Positions 20,276 through 30,840 of a DNA stretch of 32,393 bases are shown one piece after another. The number at the start of each line of letters is the position of its first letter. Within the stretch, counting starts at the first letter, position 1. The notes under the pieces were generated by a model that was not told where the DNA came from, made no database searches, and saw only the letters and a list, made by a program, of their open reading frames with translations. The stretch is from an uncultured Anaerolineales bacterium (GTDB lineage: Bacteria > Chloroflexota > Anaerolineae > Anaerolineales > Villigracilaceae), in the NCBI GenBank assembly GCA_937928015.1, contig CALFXA010000064.1:1-32393 (forward strand), written 5' to 3'. A program made the translations under genes and the position numbers.

Positions 20276-22983
20276 CCTGGTTCAGTTCCATACTCATATG
20301 CGCCAATATCACAGCGACTACCTTGTGGTCGTATTAGTCCACGTTGATCACTAAGGGGGCAGGAATCACTATTAGGAGTACCAGGCGCAAGTGGGTTACC
20401 GCTGTCGATGGCTGGGCTAGATGCGATTAGGGGGTATATTCCAATGCCGTTTCCAATGTCAGTAAGTGGTCCTAGGATACTCTCAACTGGTATCGGGAGA
20501 GTGTTTGTACCAACTTTGTCATTTCCTTTGAACTCGGTATAACAAGTAAAGTGAGAGTTGATTGGATCAAAATCGCCAATGTTTCCTATAATGTTATTCC
20601 CATTGGATGTGAAATACCCTCGACAATCTGGAGCATAATTGGATCCTGGAGGTGCATTGTTTCCGGCAATAATGGTGTTTCTAATGATCACACCGCCAAA
20701 AGCATCAATACCGCCACTTCCCCAGTCTGTAGCAGTATTATTAGTGATCGTACTGCTGTAGATATCGATAGTGGCTCCCGATCCACTATCGTTGAGTATT
20801 CCCCCGCCTTGACCGGCAGTGTTTGAGGAAATTGTGCTGTTAATGATTACAACCTTGGCATTTGCTCCTGAGTTCCAAAGTCCTCCACCTGTGCTGCCGG
20901 ACGAATTACCACTAATTGTAGTATTAACAATTGTTAATTGCCCATTATTGTTTATGATTCCGCTGGTCCCATTTATAACGGCACTATTTTGTAATAGTAG
21001 TTTCCCTTCATTGACCAACCCACCGGTAAGACCAATTCCATCGATAATTATATTGTCCAGACTGACATTGTGGGGCGAGAAAATTTTGAAATCCCGTTGG
21101 AATACGGATATCCCGTTTTGAGTTGTAAAAGTCGAATTCCACCCACCACTAATTCTTGCACTTTGCTTAATATTTACTGGAAGGGTCATGGATGGGGAAT
21201 AAGTTCCAGTTTCTATTCTGATAGTGTCACCATCGTAATACTTTGTCTTGGCCATTACTCCTGGTATAGATAGACATGGAGTTAGTAGAGATAAACAATC
21301 GTTTATATCATCCCCTGAAGGCGAAATTGCCCAAAAGCCATTTCCAACAGTAAATTGCACGCTGGCTCCACCCGCAATGTAGGCTTGTATAGTATATTCG
21401 CCAATTTGACTGTTTGCGCGAAGGATGGGTGAGGAAGCATATCCTGACGAATCTGTTTTAACTATAGATATATTTGATCCTGTGGCCGAAAAGGTGCCGC
21501 TTGGTCCGCTGGGTGATGCCGTAAAAGTAACATCATATCCAGATCCTACAGGAGTATTATTTTGGTCAAGAACGATTACTGTGAAAGGCTTATCGAAATT
21601 TGAGCCTGGTACTACACGTTGTCGATCTCCGCTTACTATTTGTATACTAGCGGGTTGACTTGGTGGAATATATTCATAGGAGCCTAAATCACAAATTCCA
21701 ACTCGTGGCATCCCACGTTGGTCTGTTGTTCCGAAGCATGTTGCAGGATTGCCAGCATTAATGGCCGGGCTGTCTGCTGCAATAGGGACATAACCATTTT
21801 GGGGGCCTGGTACTAGTTGACCGAGTTTGGGGTCTGGAGATATTCCTCCTAGACCACAGCTTATAGGATAGATTATTGTGTATCCATCAGTTTGGGCGTA
21901 TGAAGTGGGTCCACAATTATCTCCTTGAACAGCTGTGTTGTTTGCAACAATGCTGTTCTTAAGAATAATGGTCCCCCCTGAACTTTTGATGGCGCCACCT
22001 TCGACTGCATGATTTCCTGCCACCGTTACATTGTTCAGCGTGATCGTGGATACTGTTGGAACTCCAATTGCTCCCCCTCCTTGTCCCGCTGTATTATTGG
22101 CGAGTGTTGAGTTATTGATGTTGACAACAGAACTAGACCAGATAGCCCCCCCTGAATTTTGAGCAAAGTTCTCGAACAATGCGCTATTTGTAATGGTAAT
22201 ATTTTTTCCGTAAACGCCCCCTCCTGTCCAGTTTGAATGATTCCAATAAATATAGCTATTGGTTATAACGATACTTCCATCAGTTCCGCCCACACCTCCA
22301 CCACTTCCCGATGACATTGTGGAATTACTATAGATATTGCTATTGGTAACCGTTAGCGTTCCTGAATTGTTGATGCCTCCACCGCTTTCGTAGGTAGAGT
22401 TATTGTGGATACTACATTGATCCACAACAAGGGTACCGTAATTTCTAATTCCACTTCCACTGTTATTGTCAACCTCACAATTTTTTAAAGTTAGATTCCC
22501 GCTCATGTTATTAATTACACCGCTACGATAATTATTAACGTTATTTCTAACTGCAAACCGTTCGATGGTAGCGGTTGAATTGTTGTAAATAGATCTGCTG
22601 TTCACGACAGAATATCCGCCCTGAATATCAAAAGAATAATCCCATCCCCCTGAAATAGTAACTCCCTTGTTAATGTTAATATCTTCGCTAAAATATATAT
22701 CTTCTGTAATTTTGATTGTATCGCCGTTTGCTGCTAATTCAAGAGCTTTCCTGAGCGTCTGACATGGGGCATCAAGCGTGCAGGTGTTGGTATCAGATCC
22801 AAGTATGGATACATACCGGATAGTAGGCTCTGTTAATGGATTAGTTGATTGCCCAGATATTTCGTCGATATTCTTGCCAGGCACGGCAGGGCTTGCTACG
22901 ACTGGTAAGACTGGTTGCAATGATAAGGCTAAAATTACTATTAAGAATATAACGATTGAGTGTTTCTTGGAGAAGGTTTTCAT
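19723..22983 (-). CDS. secreted parallel beta-helix protein with Ig-like domain and three SLH domains
   Basis: A 1086-residue surface protein. A signal peptide ends near residue 31 (VVASPA). Two right-handed beta-helix regions, rich in Asn/Gly/Ser ladder repeats (NNSGSGIRNYGTL, NSTISSNTAGQGGGI), each close with the motif TDQRGMPRVGICDLGSYEY or SDQRGLIRPQGSRCDIGAYEY found at the end of 'choice-of-anchor' predicted outer proteins. An Ig-like Big-1-type domain (ASIQIVSGDRQRVV to VQFTVGNG) joins them. The C-terminal SLH triplet should anchor it to the wall. No catalytic residues are evident, so adhesion or polysaccharide binding is possible. The gene is clearly AT-richer and uses different codons from its neighbours, except in the SLH part. 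An AGGGAG ribosome site precedes the ATG. Confidence 0.88.
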   Translation of the reverse strand: MKTFSKKHSIVIFLIVILALSLQPVLPVVASPAVPGKNIDEISGQSTNPLTEPTIRYVSILGSDTNTCTLDAPCQTLRKALELAANGDTIKITEDIYFSEDININKGVTISGGWDYSFDIQGGYSVVNSRSIYNNSTATIERFAVRNNVNNYRSGVINNMSGNLTLKNCEVDNNSGSGIRNYGTLVVDQCSIHNNSTYESGGGINNSGTLTVTNSNIYSNSTMSSGSGGGVGGTDGSIVITNSYIYWNHSNWTGGGVYGKNITITNSALFENFAQNSGGAIWSSSVVNINNSTLANNTAGQGGGAIGVPTVSTITLNNVTVAGNHAVEGGAIKSSGGTIILKNSIVANNTAVQGDNCGPTSYAQTDGYTIIYPISCGLGGISPDPKLGQLVPGPQNGYVPIAADSPAINAGNPATCFGTTDQRGMPRVGICDLGSYEYIPPSQPASIQIVSGDRQRVVPGSNFDKPFTVIVLDQNNTPVGSGYDVTFTASPSGPSGTFSATGSNISIVKTDSSGYASSPILRANSQIGEYTIQAYIAGGASVQFTVGNGFWAISPSGDDINDCLSLLTPCLSIPGVMAKTKYYDGDTIRIETGTYSPSMTLPVNIKQSARISGGWNSTFTTQNGISVFQRDFKIFSPHNVSLDNIIIDGIGLTGGLVNEGKLLLQNSAVINGTSGIINNNGQLTIVNTTISGNSSGSTGGGLWNSGANAKVVIINSTISSNTAGQGGGILNDSGSGATIDIYSSTITNNTATDWGSGGIDAFGGVIIRNTIIAGNNAPPGSNYAPDCRGYFTSNGNNIIGNIGDFDPINSHFTCYTEFKGNDKVGTNTLPIPVESILGPLTDIGNGIGIYPLIASSPAIDSGNPLAPGTPNSDSCPLSDQRGLIRPQGSRCDIGAYEYGTEPGIFFDVPQNHWAWQYIEKIYHAGITGGCETTPFKYCPDSVVTRAQMAIFLERGIHGGTFNPPMVPITFSDTSGHWAQYWIEALKNDGITSGCGAGVFCPEIAVTRDQMAVFLLRAKYGLEYIPPAVGSGTGFNDVPADYWAAAWIKQLAAEGITGGCGNGIYCPTAAITRAQMAVFLVRAFNLP

Positions 22984-23164
22984 ATTATCTCTCCCTTTCT
23001 GAATGTAATATAAGTTATATTTTATGATAAGAAAAAGGATTAATCAATTGGATATATGTCATGTCTTATTATGGAGAAATGAATTCGGTTTTGCCAACAT
23101 GTTTTTGCTCTGCAATTCCGAGTTTGTTTTTGTAGTATATTCGTGCCTTCAAAGGAAATCATTC

Positions 23165-24988
23165 ATGGCATTGATCAGCTTGCAGGAAGTGAGCCTGGGT
23201 TTCGGCGGGCCGCTTCTTTTCGACAACATCAATTTACAGATCGAGCAGGGCGAGTGGGTGGGCCTATTGGGCCGCAACGGCATGGGCAAGTCCACGCTGC
23301 TCAAGCTGGTGAACGGCGACATCCTGCCGCAGAGCGGGGTGTTGGCCCGTCAGCAGAATTTGCGCGTGGCTTATTTACCGCAGGAGGTGCCCGCGGGCAT
23401 CGAGGGCAGAGTGCTCGACATCGTCGCCAGCGGACTGGAGGCGCGCAAATCGGCGCAGGACGAGCATCACTGGCGCGGGCAGCTCCATGTGGACCAGGTT
23501 ATTGGGCGCATGCAACTCGACCCGAACGCCCAGTTCGACGTCCTTTCAGTGGGGATGAAGCGTCGCGTGCTGCTGGCGCGCGGTCTGGTACGGAACCCTG
23601 ACCTGCTCCTGCTCGACGAGCCGACCAACCACCTCGACATCGCCTCCATCGACTGGCTGGAGACCTTCCTCAAACGTTGGGGCGGGACGTTGCTGTTCGT
23701 CACGCATGACCGCGTCTTCTTGCAGCGCCTGACCACCCGCATTGTCGAGCTTGACCGCGGCCACCTCTTCGATTGGAATTGCAGCTACGAGACCTTCCTC
23801 GAACGCAAGGAGTCCGTGTTGGCCGCCGAGGCTCAGCAAAACGTGCTCTTCGACAAGAAGTTGGCTCAGGAGGAGGTCTGGATCCGCAAGGGCATCGAGG
23901 CGCGCCGCACGCGCAACGAGGGCCGCGTCCGCGCGCTCAAACGTCTGCGCGAGTTGCGGCTGGAGCGACGGGAACAGCCTGGCAAGGTCCGCATGCAGAT
24001 TCAGGCGGAGAAGCGCTCGGGGCGGCTGGTCATCGAAGCGGAGAACGTCAGCTATTCGATTGGCGACAGGCCCATCATCACCGACCTGACGACCACCATC
24101 CAGCGCGGCGACAAGATCGGCATCATCGGCCCGAACGGCTCAGGCAAGACCACCCTGCTGCGGCTGCTGATTGGTGAATTGAAGCCGCAAACGGGCGAGA
24201 TCGAGCACGGCACGAATCTGGAGATTGCCTACTTCGACCAGCTTCGCGCACAACTGGATGAGTCGAAGTCCATTCTCGACAACGTGGGCGAGGGACGCGA
24301 CGCGGTCACCATCAACGGACGGACCCGCAACCTGATTGGCTATCTGGAAGATTTCCTGTTCTCGAAGGAGCGCGTGCAGGCGCCCATCACCGCCCTCTCG
24401 GGCGGCGAACGCAACCGCCTGCTGCTGGCGCGTCTGTTTGCGCGCCCCGCCAACCTGCTGGTGATGGACGAGCCCACCAACGACCTCGACCTCGAAACGC
24501 TGGAGATCCTCGAAGATCTGCTGCTTGATTACGAAGGCACGCTGCTGCTGGTCAGTCACGACCGCGCCTTCCTGAACAACATCGTCACCAGCACGCTGGC
24601 CCTGGATGGTACGGGCCGTGTCGTCGAAACTGTCGGCGGCTATGACGAGTGGCTGAGCCAGAATCAGGCTCAGGCGGCGAACCAGCCCAAAGTCGAGGAG
24701 AAGCCGCGCAAGTCCGCGCCGACGGAGGTCCCCGAAGCACCGAAGAAACCCAGCTATAAGGAAAAGCGCGAACGGGAGGCCCGTCAGCGCGAATTGGCTG
24801 AACTGCCGCAGCGCATCGAGTCGCTCGAAAGCGAGATCCACGAACGGACTGCCGCGATGGCTGACCCTGCCTTCTATCAGCAGGCCGAGGCCGAGATCAC
24901 CCGCGCCGTGGGGAGATTGAACGAATTGCAAGAGGAATTGTCCCGCGCGTATGCGCGTTGGGAGGAATTGGAAGGAATGGAATTGTGA
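23165..24988 (+). CDS. uup: ABC-F ATPase, Uup-like
   Basis: A 607-residue soluble ABC-F protein with two ATPase domains, no membrane segments and a charged C-terminal coiled-coil extension (about 540-607), typical of Uup. Such proteins act on ribosomes or branched DNA; the exact role here is unknown. Walker A motifs are GRNGMGKST (36-44) and GPNGSGKTT; Walker B regions LLLLDEPTNHLD and LLVMDEPTNDLD. The first signature is LSVGMKRR, not the usual LSGGQ; the second is LSGGERN. The ATG at 23165 has AAAGGAAA upstream; an open frame from 23024 has AT-rich unlike codons and no family similarity, so it is excluded. The terminator downstream is shared with glpX. Confidence 0.92.
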   Translation: MALISLQEVSLGFGGPLLFDNINLQIEQGEWVGLLGRNGMGKSTLLKLVNGDILPQSGVLARQQNLRVAYLPQEVPAGIEGRVLDIVASGLEARKSAQDEHHWRGQLHVDQVIGRMQLDPNAQFDVLSVGMKRRVLLARGLVRNPDLLLLDEPTNHLDIASIDWLETFLKRWGGTLLFVTHDRVFLQRLTTRIVELDRGHLFDWNCSYETFLERKESVLAAEAQQNVLFDKKLAQEEVWIRKGIEARRTRNEGRVRALKRLRELRLERREQPGKVRMQIQAEKRSGRLVIEAENVSYSIGDRPIITDLTTTIQRGDKIGIIGPNGSGKTTLLRLLIGELKPQTGEIEHGTNLEIAYFDQLRAQLDESKSILDNVGEGRDAVTINGRTRNLIGYLEDFLFSKERVQAPITALSGGERNRLLLARLFARPANLLVMDEPTNDLDLETLEILEDLLLDYEGTLLLVSHDRAFLNNIVTSTLALDGTGRVVETVGGYDEWLSQNQAQAANQPKVEEKPRKSAPTEVPEAPKKPSYKEKREREARQRELAELPQRIESLESEIHERTAAMADPAFYQQAEAEITRAVGRLNELQEELSRAYARWEELEGMEL

Positions 24989-24991
24989 ATC

Positions 24992-25019
24992 AAAAAAGCC
25001 AGCGTACCGCTGGCTTTTT
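24992..25019. terminator. bidirectional terminator between the ABC-F gene and glpX
   Basis: A 12-bp stem (aaaaagccagcg / cgctggcttttt) with a 3-base loop and A/T tracts on both sides lies between two convergent stops. Confidence 0.9.
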
Positions 25020-25027
25020 ACTTGAAA

Positions 25028-26023
25028 TTAGTAGTGGATGGCGCTCAGATGATGTAATTTGTCGAGACGGTGATGGGCGGTAATCTCACGCACCGTGCCT
25101 GTCAGGCCGCGTACCACGAGCGAGTCGGTGGTGGCACCCTCGCCGTAATAACGCACGCCCTTGAGCAACTCGCCGTCGGTAATGCCCGTGGCAGCGAAGA
25201 AGACATCTTCTGAAGAGACCAGGTCGTCCATCGTCAGAATTTTTTCGAAGTTGTAGCCCGCCTCGCGTCCACGGCGGAGTTCGTCCTCGTCGCGGGCATA
25301 GAGCTTGCCCTGGATCTCGCCGCCCATGGCGCGCAAGGCGCAGGCCGAAATCACGCCCTCGGGCGTGCCGCCGATGCCGAAGAGCACGTCCACGCCCGAA
25401 TCGGATTGGGCAGTCATCAGGGCGGCGGCCACGTCGCCGTCGGGGATCAGGCGGATGCGCGCTCCCGCCTGGCGGATTTCGGCGATCAGCTTCTCGTGGC
25501 GCGGACGGTCGAGGATGATGGTGGTCAGGTCTTCTACGGCCTTGCCCTTGGCGCGGGCAATGGCCCGCAGGTTGTCGGTGACGGGCGCTTCGATGTTGAT
25601 CTTGCCGCGCGCCTCGGGGCCGACGGCGATCTTGTTCATGTACACGAACGGACCTGGGTCGAACATGGCGCCGTGCGGGGCGATGGCCACCGTGGCGATG
25701 GAGTTCGAACGGCCGAACGCCAACGGGCGGGTCCCGTCGATGGGGTCCACGGCCACGTCCACTTTGATGCCTTTCCCGTTGCCGACCTTCTCCCCGTTGA
25801 ACAGCATCGGGGCCATGTCCTTTTCGCCTTCGCCGATGATGATGACGCCGTTGATCGAGATGGAACTCAGCACCAGGCGCATGGCTTCCACGGCGGCGTG
25901 GTCGGCGGCTTCCTTGTCGCCGCGGCCCATCCAACGGCCAGCCGCCAGGGCGGCGGCCTCGGTCACGCGGGCCAGGTCAAGGGCCAGGTTGCGGGTGGGG
26001 GCAGAGATGTCGAGGGATTCCAT
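25028..26023 (-). CDS. glpX: fructose-1,6-bisphosphatase class II
   Basis: A 331-residue cytoplasmic enzyme that removes the 1-phosphate from fructose 1,6-bisphosphate in gluconeogenesis. Metal-binding motifs GEGEKD (64-69) and DPIDGTR (93-99), the LIPDGDVAAAL segment and GIGGTPEGVISA are intact, and length matches the GlpX family. The ATG has a GGAGG ribosome site. It lies 12 bases after cdsA and is the last gene of the rpsB run, an unusual place for glpX, since cdsA is often followed by dxr. A strong terminator follows. Some class II enzymes also act on sedoheptulose 1,7-bisphosphate; that is not decidable here. Confidence 0.95.
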   Translation of the reverse strand: MESLDISAPTRNLALDLARVTEAAALAAGRWMGRGDKEAADHAAVEAMRLVLSSISINGVIIIGEGEKDMAPMLFNGEKVGNGKGIKVDVAVDPIDGTRPLAFGRSNSIATVAIAPHGAMFDPGPFVYMNKIAVGPEARGKINIEAPVTDNLRAIARAKGKAVEDLTTIILDRPRHEKLIAEIRQAGARIRLIPDGDVAAALMTAQSDSGVDVLFGIGGTPEGVISACALRAMGGEIQGKLYARDEDELRRGREAGYNFEKILTMDDLVSSEDVFFAATGITDGELLKGVRYYGEGATTDSLVVRGLTGTVREITAHHRLDKLHHLSAIHY

Positions 26024-26035
26024 ATCAAGCCTCCG

Positions 26036-26851
26036 TCAGGATAGAACGAACCATTGGATGAAGTAAAAACCGATTGCCACGGCCCAGATCCACGAGTCGA
26101 GGCGGTCGAAGAATCCGCCGTGGCCGGGAAAGATGTTGCTCGAGTCCTTCATGTGGGCCTGACGCTTGAACATGCTCTCGCCCAGGTCGCCCAGCGGGGT
26201 GAGCACCCCGAGGATGAAGCCCAGCAGCGCGCCCTGCCAAAGGGTCATTCCCTGGGGCAGATAGCCGAAGGTCTGGTAGGCATAGACGAAGAAGGCTCCG
26301 CCGATGGTGGCCGTGAAGACGCCCGCCGCGTAGCCTTCCCAACTCTTCTTGGGACTGAGGCGCGGGGACATCTTGTGTTTGCCGTAGGCCGCGCCGATGG
26401 AATATGCGCCCGTGTCCGCCAGCCAGACGGCGGGCAGTATGATCATGAAATACCAGCCGCCATTGGGCAGGCCGCGGATGTCGACCAGGTAGGCGCCCAG
26501 CCAGCCGATGTAGGCCAGCCCGCCCACGGTCACCCCAAAATCGAGCGCGGCCTGGTCACGGCCGCGCTCGAAGGCAAGCAGATGAACCGCCATGGCAATC
26601 AACAACAAGGCCACCAGGACGGGAATCGCCAGGTCTGGCGCGAAGTTGCGCGTAGCCAGAATGAGAAATACCCCCCCGACGGTCAGGAACTCATTGGCGT
26701 CGTATCCCACCGCCTTGAACATCTGGGTGTACTCCCAGGCGGCGCCCGAGAGGAAGACGGCGATCAGCACGAAGAAGAGTGGTCCCCCAAAAATGACGGT
26801 TGGCATCCCGACCAGCAATAAAGCCAGTGCGGTCAGGGAGCGCTTAAGCAT
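26036..26851 (-). CDS. cdsA: phosphatidate cytidylyltransferase
   Basis: A 271-residue inner-membrane enzyme making CDP-diacylglycerol from phosphatidate and CTP, the branch point of phospholipid synthesis. About eight hydrophobic segments are visible and the family signature is clear near the C-terminus: DTGAYSIGAAYGKHKMSPRLSPKKSWEGYAAG. I use the ATG at 26849-26851 (MLKRSLTAL) with AGGAGA just upstream; an upstream ATG in the same frame would add 19 polar residues. The start overlaps the end of uppS by 8 bases, so the two are probably translated together. Confidence 0.94.
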   Translation of the reverse strand: MLKRSLTALALLLVGMPTVIFGGPLFFVLIAVFLSGAAWEYTQMFKAVGYDANEFLTVGGVFLILATRNFAPDLAIPVLVALLLIAMAVHLLAFERGRDQAALDFGVTVGGLAYIGWLGAYLVDIRGLPNGGWYFMIILPAVWLADTGAYSIGAAYGKHKMSPRLSPKKSWEGYAAGVFTATIGGAFFVYAYQTFGYLPQGMTLWQGALLGFILGVLTPLGDLGESMFKRQAHMKDSSNIFPGHGGFFDRLDSWIWAVAIGFYFIQWFVLS

Positions 26852-27590
26852 TGGTCTCCTGCATTTGCTGCGATGAGACCTTGCCGAAGCGGCGCTCACG
26901 GTTGGCATAGGTTTCGAGGGCGCGGCGGTATTCCTCGCGGTCGAAGTCGGGCCAGTAGGTGGGGGTGACGTACCACTCCGAGTAGGCCACCTGCCAGATG
27001 AGGAAGTTGCTCACGCGCAATTCACCCGAGGTGCGGATGACCAGGTCAGGGTCGGGCACGCCGGCCGTGAACATATAGCGGCTGACCAGTTCGTCGGTGA
27101 TATCCTCGGGCGGGATGCCGTCCTTGATGATCTTCTGGATGGCGCACACGATCTCGTCGCGGCCGCCATAATTCCAGGCGATGTTGAGGACCAGCTTGTC
27201 GTTGTTCCTGGTCAGGTCGATGGCTTTCAGGACCTTGGCCTGGACCTTGGAATCCAAGCGTTCCAGCCGCCCGATGTGACGCAGTTGCACGCCTTCCTGG
27301 TGCAACTCGTTGAGCTCGCGGTCGATCACATCCTGGAGGATGCCCATCAACCCCTGCACCTCCTCGGTGGGACGTCCCCAGTTCTCGGTGGAGAAGGCGT
27401 AGATGGTGAGGTATTTGATGCCGAATTCCACGGTGGCGCGGATGATGCGGCGCAGATTCTCGGTGCCCGCTTTGTGGCCCGCCAGGCGGGGCAATCCACG
27501 CGAGATGGCCCAACGCCCGTTGCCATCCATGATGATGGCAACGTGACGTGGAATCTTTTCGGCAGGAATATTGAGGGGGGATTTACTCAT
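26844..27590 (-). CDS. uppS: isoprenyl transferase (undecaprenyl diphosphate synthase)
   Basis: A 248-residue cytoplasmic cis-prenyltransferase that extends farnesyl diphosphate to the polyprenyl carrier lipid of wall synthesis. Motifs are intact: IIMDGNGRWA with the catalytic Asp, AGHKAGTENLR, YAFSTENWGRP, and the C-terminal RTSGELRVSNFLIWQVAYSEW with substrate-binding arginines and the metal-binding Glu. Product chain length cannot be read. It lies 30 bases after frr and overlaps cdsA, the common bacterial order. The ribosome site is weak. Confidence 0.95.
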   Translation of the reverse strand: MSKSPLNIPAEKIPRHVAIIMDGNGRWAISRGLPRLAGHKAGTENLRRIIRATVEFGIKYLTIYAFSTENWGRPTEEVQGLMGILQDVIDRELNELHQEGVQLRHIGRLERLDSKVQAKVLKAIDLTRNNDKLVLNIAWNYGGRDEIVCAIQKIIKDGIPPEDITDELVSRYMFTAGVPDPDLVIRTSGELRVSNFLIWQVAYSEWYVTPTYWPDFDREEYRRALETYANRERRFGKVSSQQMQETNA

Positions 27591-27620
27591 GGGGATCAGG
27601 AATAACGACGGAACGCGTTA

Positions 27621-28178
27621 TTACACTTCCATGATTTCTTTTTCTTTGGCCTGGCCGTGCTTGCTGATGTCTTCCACAAAGCGGTCGGTCAGTTTCTGGA
27701 GGTCCTCTTCACCGCGTTTCAGTTCGTCCTCGGTGATGAGTTTTTCCTTTTCGAAGTCGCGCATATCGTTATGCAGGTCACGGCGAATGTTGCGGATAGC
27801 CACACGGGCCTCTTCCAGGCGCGTGTGCATGTGCTTGACCAGGTCGCGACGGCGCTCTTCCGTCAACGGAGGCAGGTTAAGGTGGATGGCCTTGCCGTCG
27901 TTGTTCGGATTCAATCCCAGGTCCGAGGTGCGGATGGCCCGTTCGATATCCTTCATGGTGGAGGGGTCGAACGGTTTGATCATGATCGAGCGCGGTTCGG
28001 GAATGCTGATCGAGGCCAGTTGCATCAGCGGGGTGGGGGCGCCATAATATTCCACGTGCAGTCGTTCCACGAGGGCAGGGCTGGCGCGTCCCGTGCGGAT
28101 GGTGGCCAGGTCATCGGTGAGGGCATGGATGGCCCCGGTCATGCGGGTTTCAGCGTCTTTGAGGATGTCTTTAATCAC
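27621..28178 (-). CDS. frr: ribosome recycling factor
   Basis: A 185-residue factor that, with EF-G, splits the ribosome after termination. The sequence is typical from RTGRASPALVERLHVEYYGAPTPLMQLASI to the C-terminal helix with EDELKRGEEDLQKLTDRF, and length equals the family norm. The start is a GTG (28176-28178) preceded by AGGAGG at 5 bases; no better in-frame ATG is available. Confidence 0.97.
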   Translation of the reverse strand: MIKDILKDAETRMTGAIHALTDDLATIRTGRASPALVERLHVEYYGAPTPLMQLASISIPEPRSIMIKPFDPSTMKDIERAIRTSDLGLNPNNDGKAIHLNLPPLTEERRRDLVKHMHTRLEEARVAIRNIRRDLHNDMRDFEKEKLITEDELKRGEEDLQKLTDRFVEDISKHGQAKEKEIMEV

Positions 28179-28334
28179 CTCGTCCTCCTGTAATGGTCAT
28201 TGCCATAAGGATACCTTAAAACGGTAAATTGTGCTATGGGGCGGTGGGTTTGCGAGAGAATTTGTGGGGGATTGAGAGTCTCTCAACAGGGCCCGGGGGA
28301 ACACAGAGAAAGCCCGCCAGGCCCTGCTGGGGCC

Positions 28335-29078
<744 letters not shown>

Positions 29079-29082
29079 TTAT

Positions 29083-29110
29083 AAAAAAGGCCAACCCGAA
29101 GGTTGGCCTT
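29083..29110 (-). terminator. terminator after tsf
   Basis: A 10-bp perfect stem (aaggccaacc / ggttggcctt) with loop cgaa and, on the minus strand, a T run lies 5 bases past the tsf stop. It would partly separate rpsB-tsf from pyrH. Confidence 0.85.
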
Positions 29111-29115
29111 CCGAA

Positions 29116-29718
29116 CTAGCTGAGGCTCTCGCCCAGCTCCCATCGCTGGAAGCGGCGGACGAGCACGTTTTCGCCGATGGCGGCCACGTTTTGCAGGATC
29201 AGTTTTTCGATGGTGATGCTCTCGTCGCGGATGTAGGTCTGGCGCAGCAGGCAGACTTCGTCCTTGTATTTTTCGAGGCGGCCTTCCACGATCTTGGGCA
29301 GGATGTTCTCGGGCTTGCCCTCTTCCTTGGCGCGGGCGCGGGCGATCTCCGCCTCATGATCGAGTTCTGCGGCGGGAATGTCTTCCGCCTTGATGTACTT
29401 GGGGCTGCTGGCTGCGATCTGCAGGGAGATCTCGTGAGCCAGGGTGCGGAATTGCTCGGAGCGGGCGACGAAGTCGGTTTCGCAGTTGACTTCGACCATC
29501 ACGCCCACGCGTCCGCCGCCGTGCGAGTACATCTCGACGACGCCGTTGGAGGCGACGCGGTCCGCACGCTTGGCAGCGGTGGCCATGCCCTTTTCGCGCA
29601 ACCAATCCACGGCTTTCTGGTAGTCGCCGTCGGCCTCCTGGAGCGCCTTGCGGCAGTCCAGCATGGGCGCGTTGGTGGCGGCGCGCAGTTGCTTAATCAT
29701 CTCGGTCGTAATTTCCAT
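29116..29718 (-). CDS. tsf: translation elongation factor Ts
   Basis: A 200-residue guanine-nucleotide exchange factor of EF-Tu. The N-terminal UBA-like domain (IKQLRAATNAPMLDCRKALQEADGDYQKAVDWLREKG) is followed by the core with VEVNCETDFVARSEQF, the part that contacts EF-Tu. It is the short form, close to 200 residues, common outside Proteobacteria. An AGAGGA ribosome site precedes the ATG. It follows rpsB at 31 bases, the nearly universal order. Confidence 0.97.
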   Translation of the reverse strand: MEITTEMIKQLRAATNAPMLDCRKALQEADGDYQKAVDWLREKGMATAAKRADRVASNGVVEMYSHGGGRVGVMVEVNCETDFVARSEQFRTLAHEISLQIAASSPKYIKAEDIPAAELDHEAEIARARAKEEGKPENILPKIVEGRLEKYKDEVCLLRQTYIRDESITIEKLILQNVAAIGENVLVRRFQRWELGESLS

Positions 29719-29749
29719 GTTGCGTTCCTCTTTCAGAAAAGAACCAGGC

Positions 29750-30646
<897 letters not shown>

Positions 30647-30807
30647 GGGAAAGAACCTCCTAGCGTTTGGCCTCCGCCTGTTTCATCCCCGCCAGCGACT
30701 GCGTCCATTTTGGTCCGCAGCACGCGCTGGAAGGTCCGCAGGCGTGTGAAGTTGGGCATATGTTGCCTGCCCTGGCAGAATGTGCCTCCTCGCGGAGAGC
30801 GGACGCA

Positions 30808-30813
30808 AGTATA
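30808..30813 (-). promoter_or_regulatory. possible -10 of the rpsB run
   Basis: TATACT on the minus strand (in TATGATATACTTGCG), about 160 bases upstream of rpsB, with no good -35. The leader from here to rpsB is GC-rich and could hold an autoregulatory S2-binding structure, which I cannot confirm. Confidence 0.35.
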
Positions 30814-30840
30814 TCATAGATTCCGAGCCGCCCTCGGGCC

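Noticed and set aside
19723..22983. CRISPR array or tandem DNA repeat in the AT-rich region
   Set aside because: The repetition is at protein level (beta-helix rungs), with no regular DNA repeat and spacer spacing.
23024..23164. N-terminal extension of the ABC-F protein by 47 residues
   Set aside because: The stretch is AT-rich, has no ABC-F similarity, and a good ribosome site precedes the ATG at 23165.
30647..30840. Leader peptide gene upstream of rpsB
   Set aside because: Short frames exist on the minus strand but none has a ribosome site and clear stop before rpsB.
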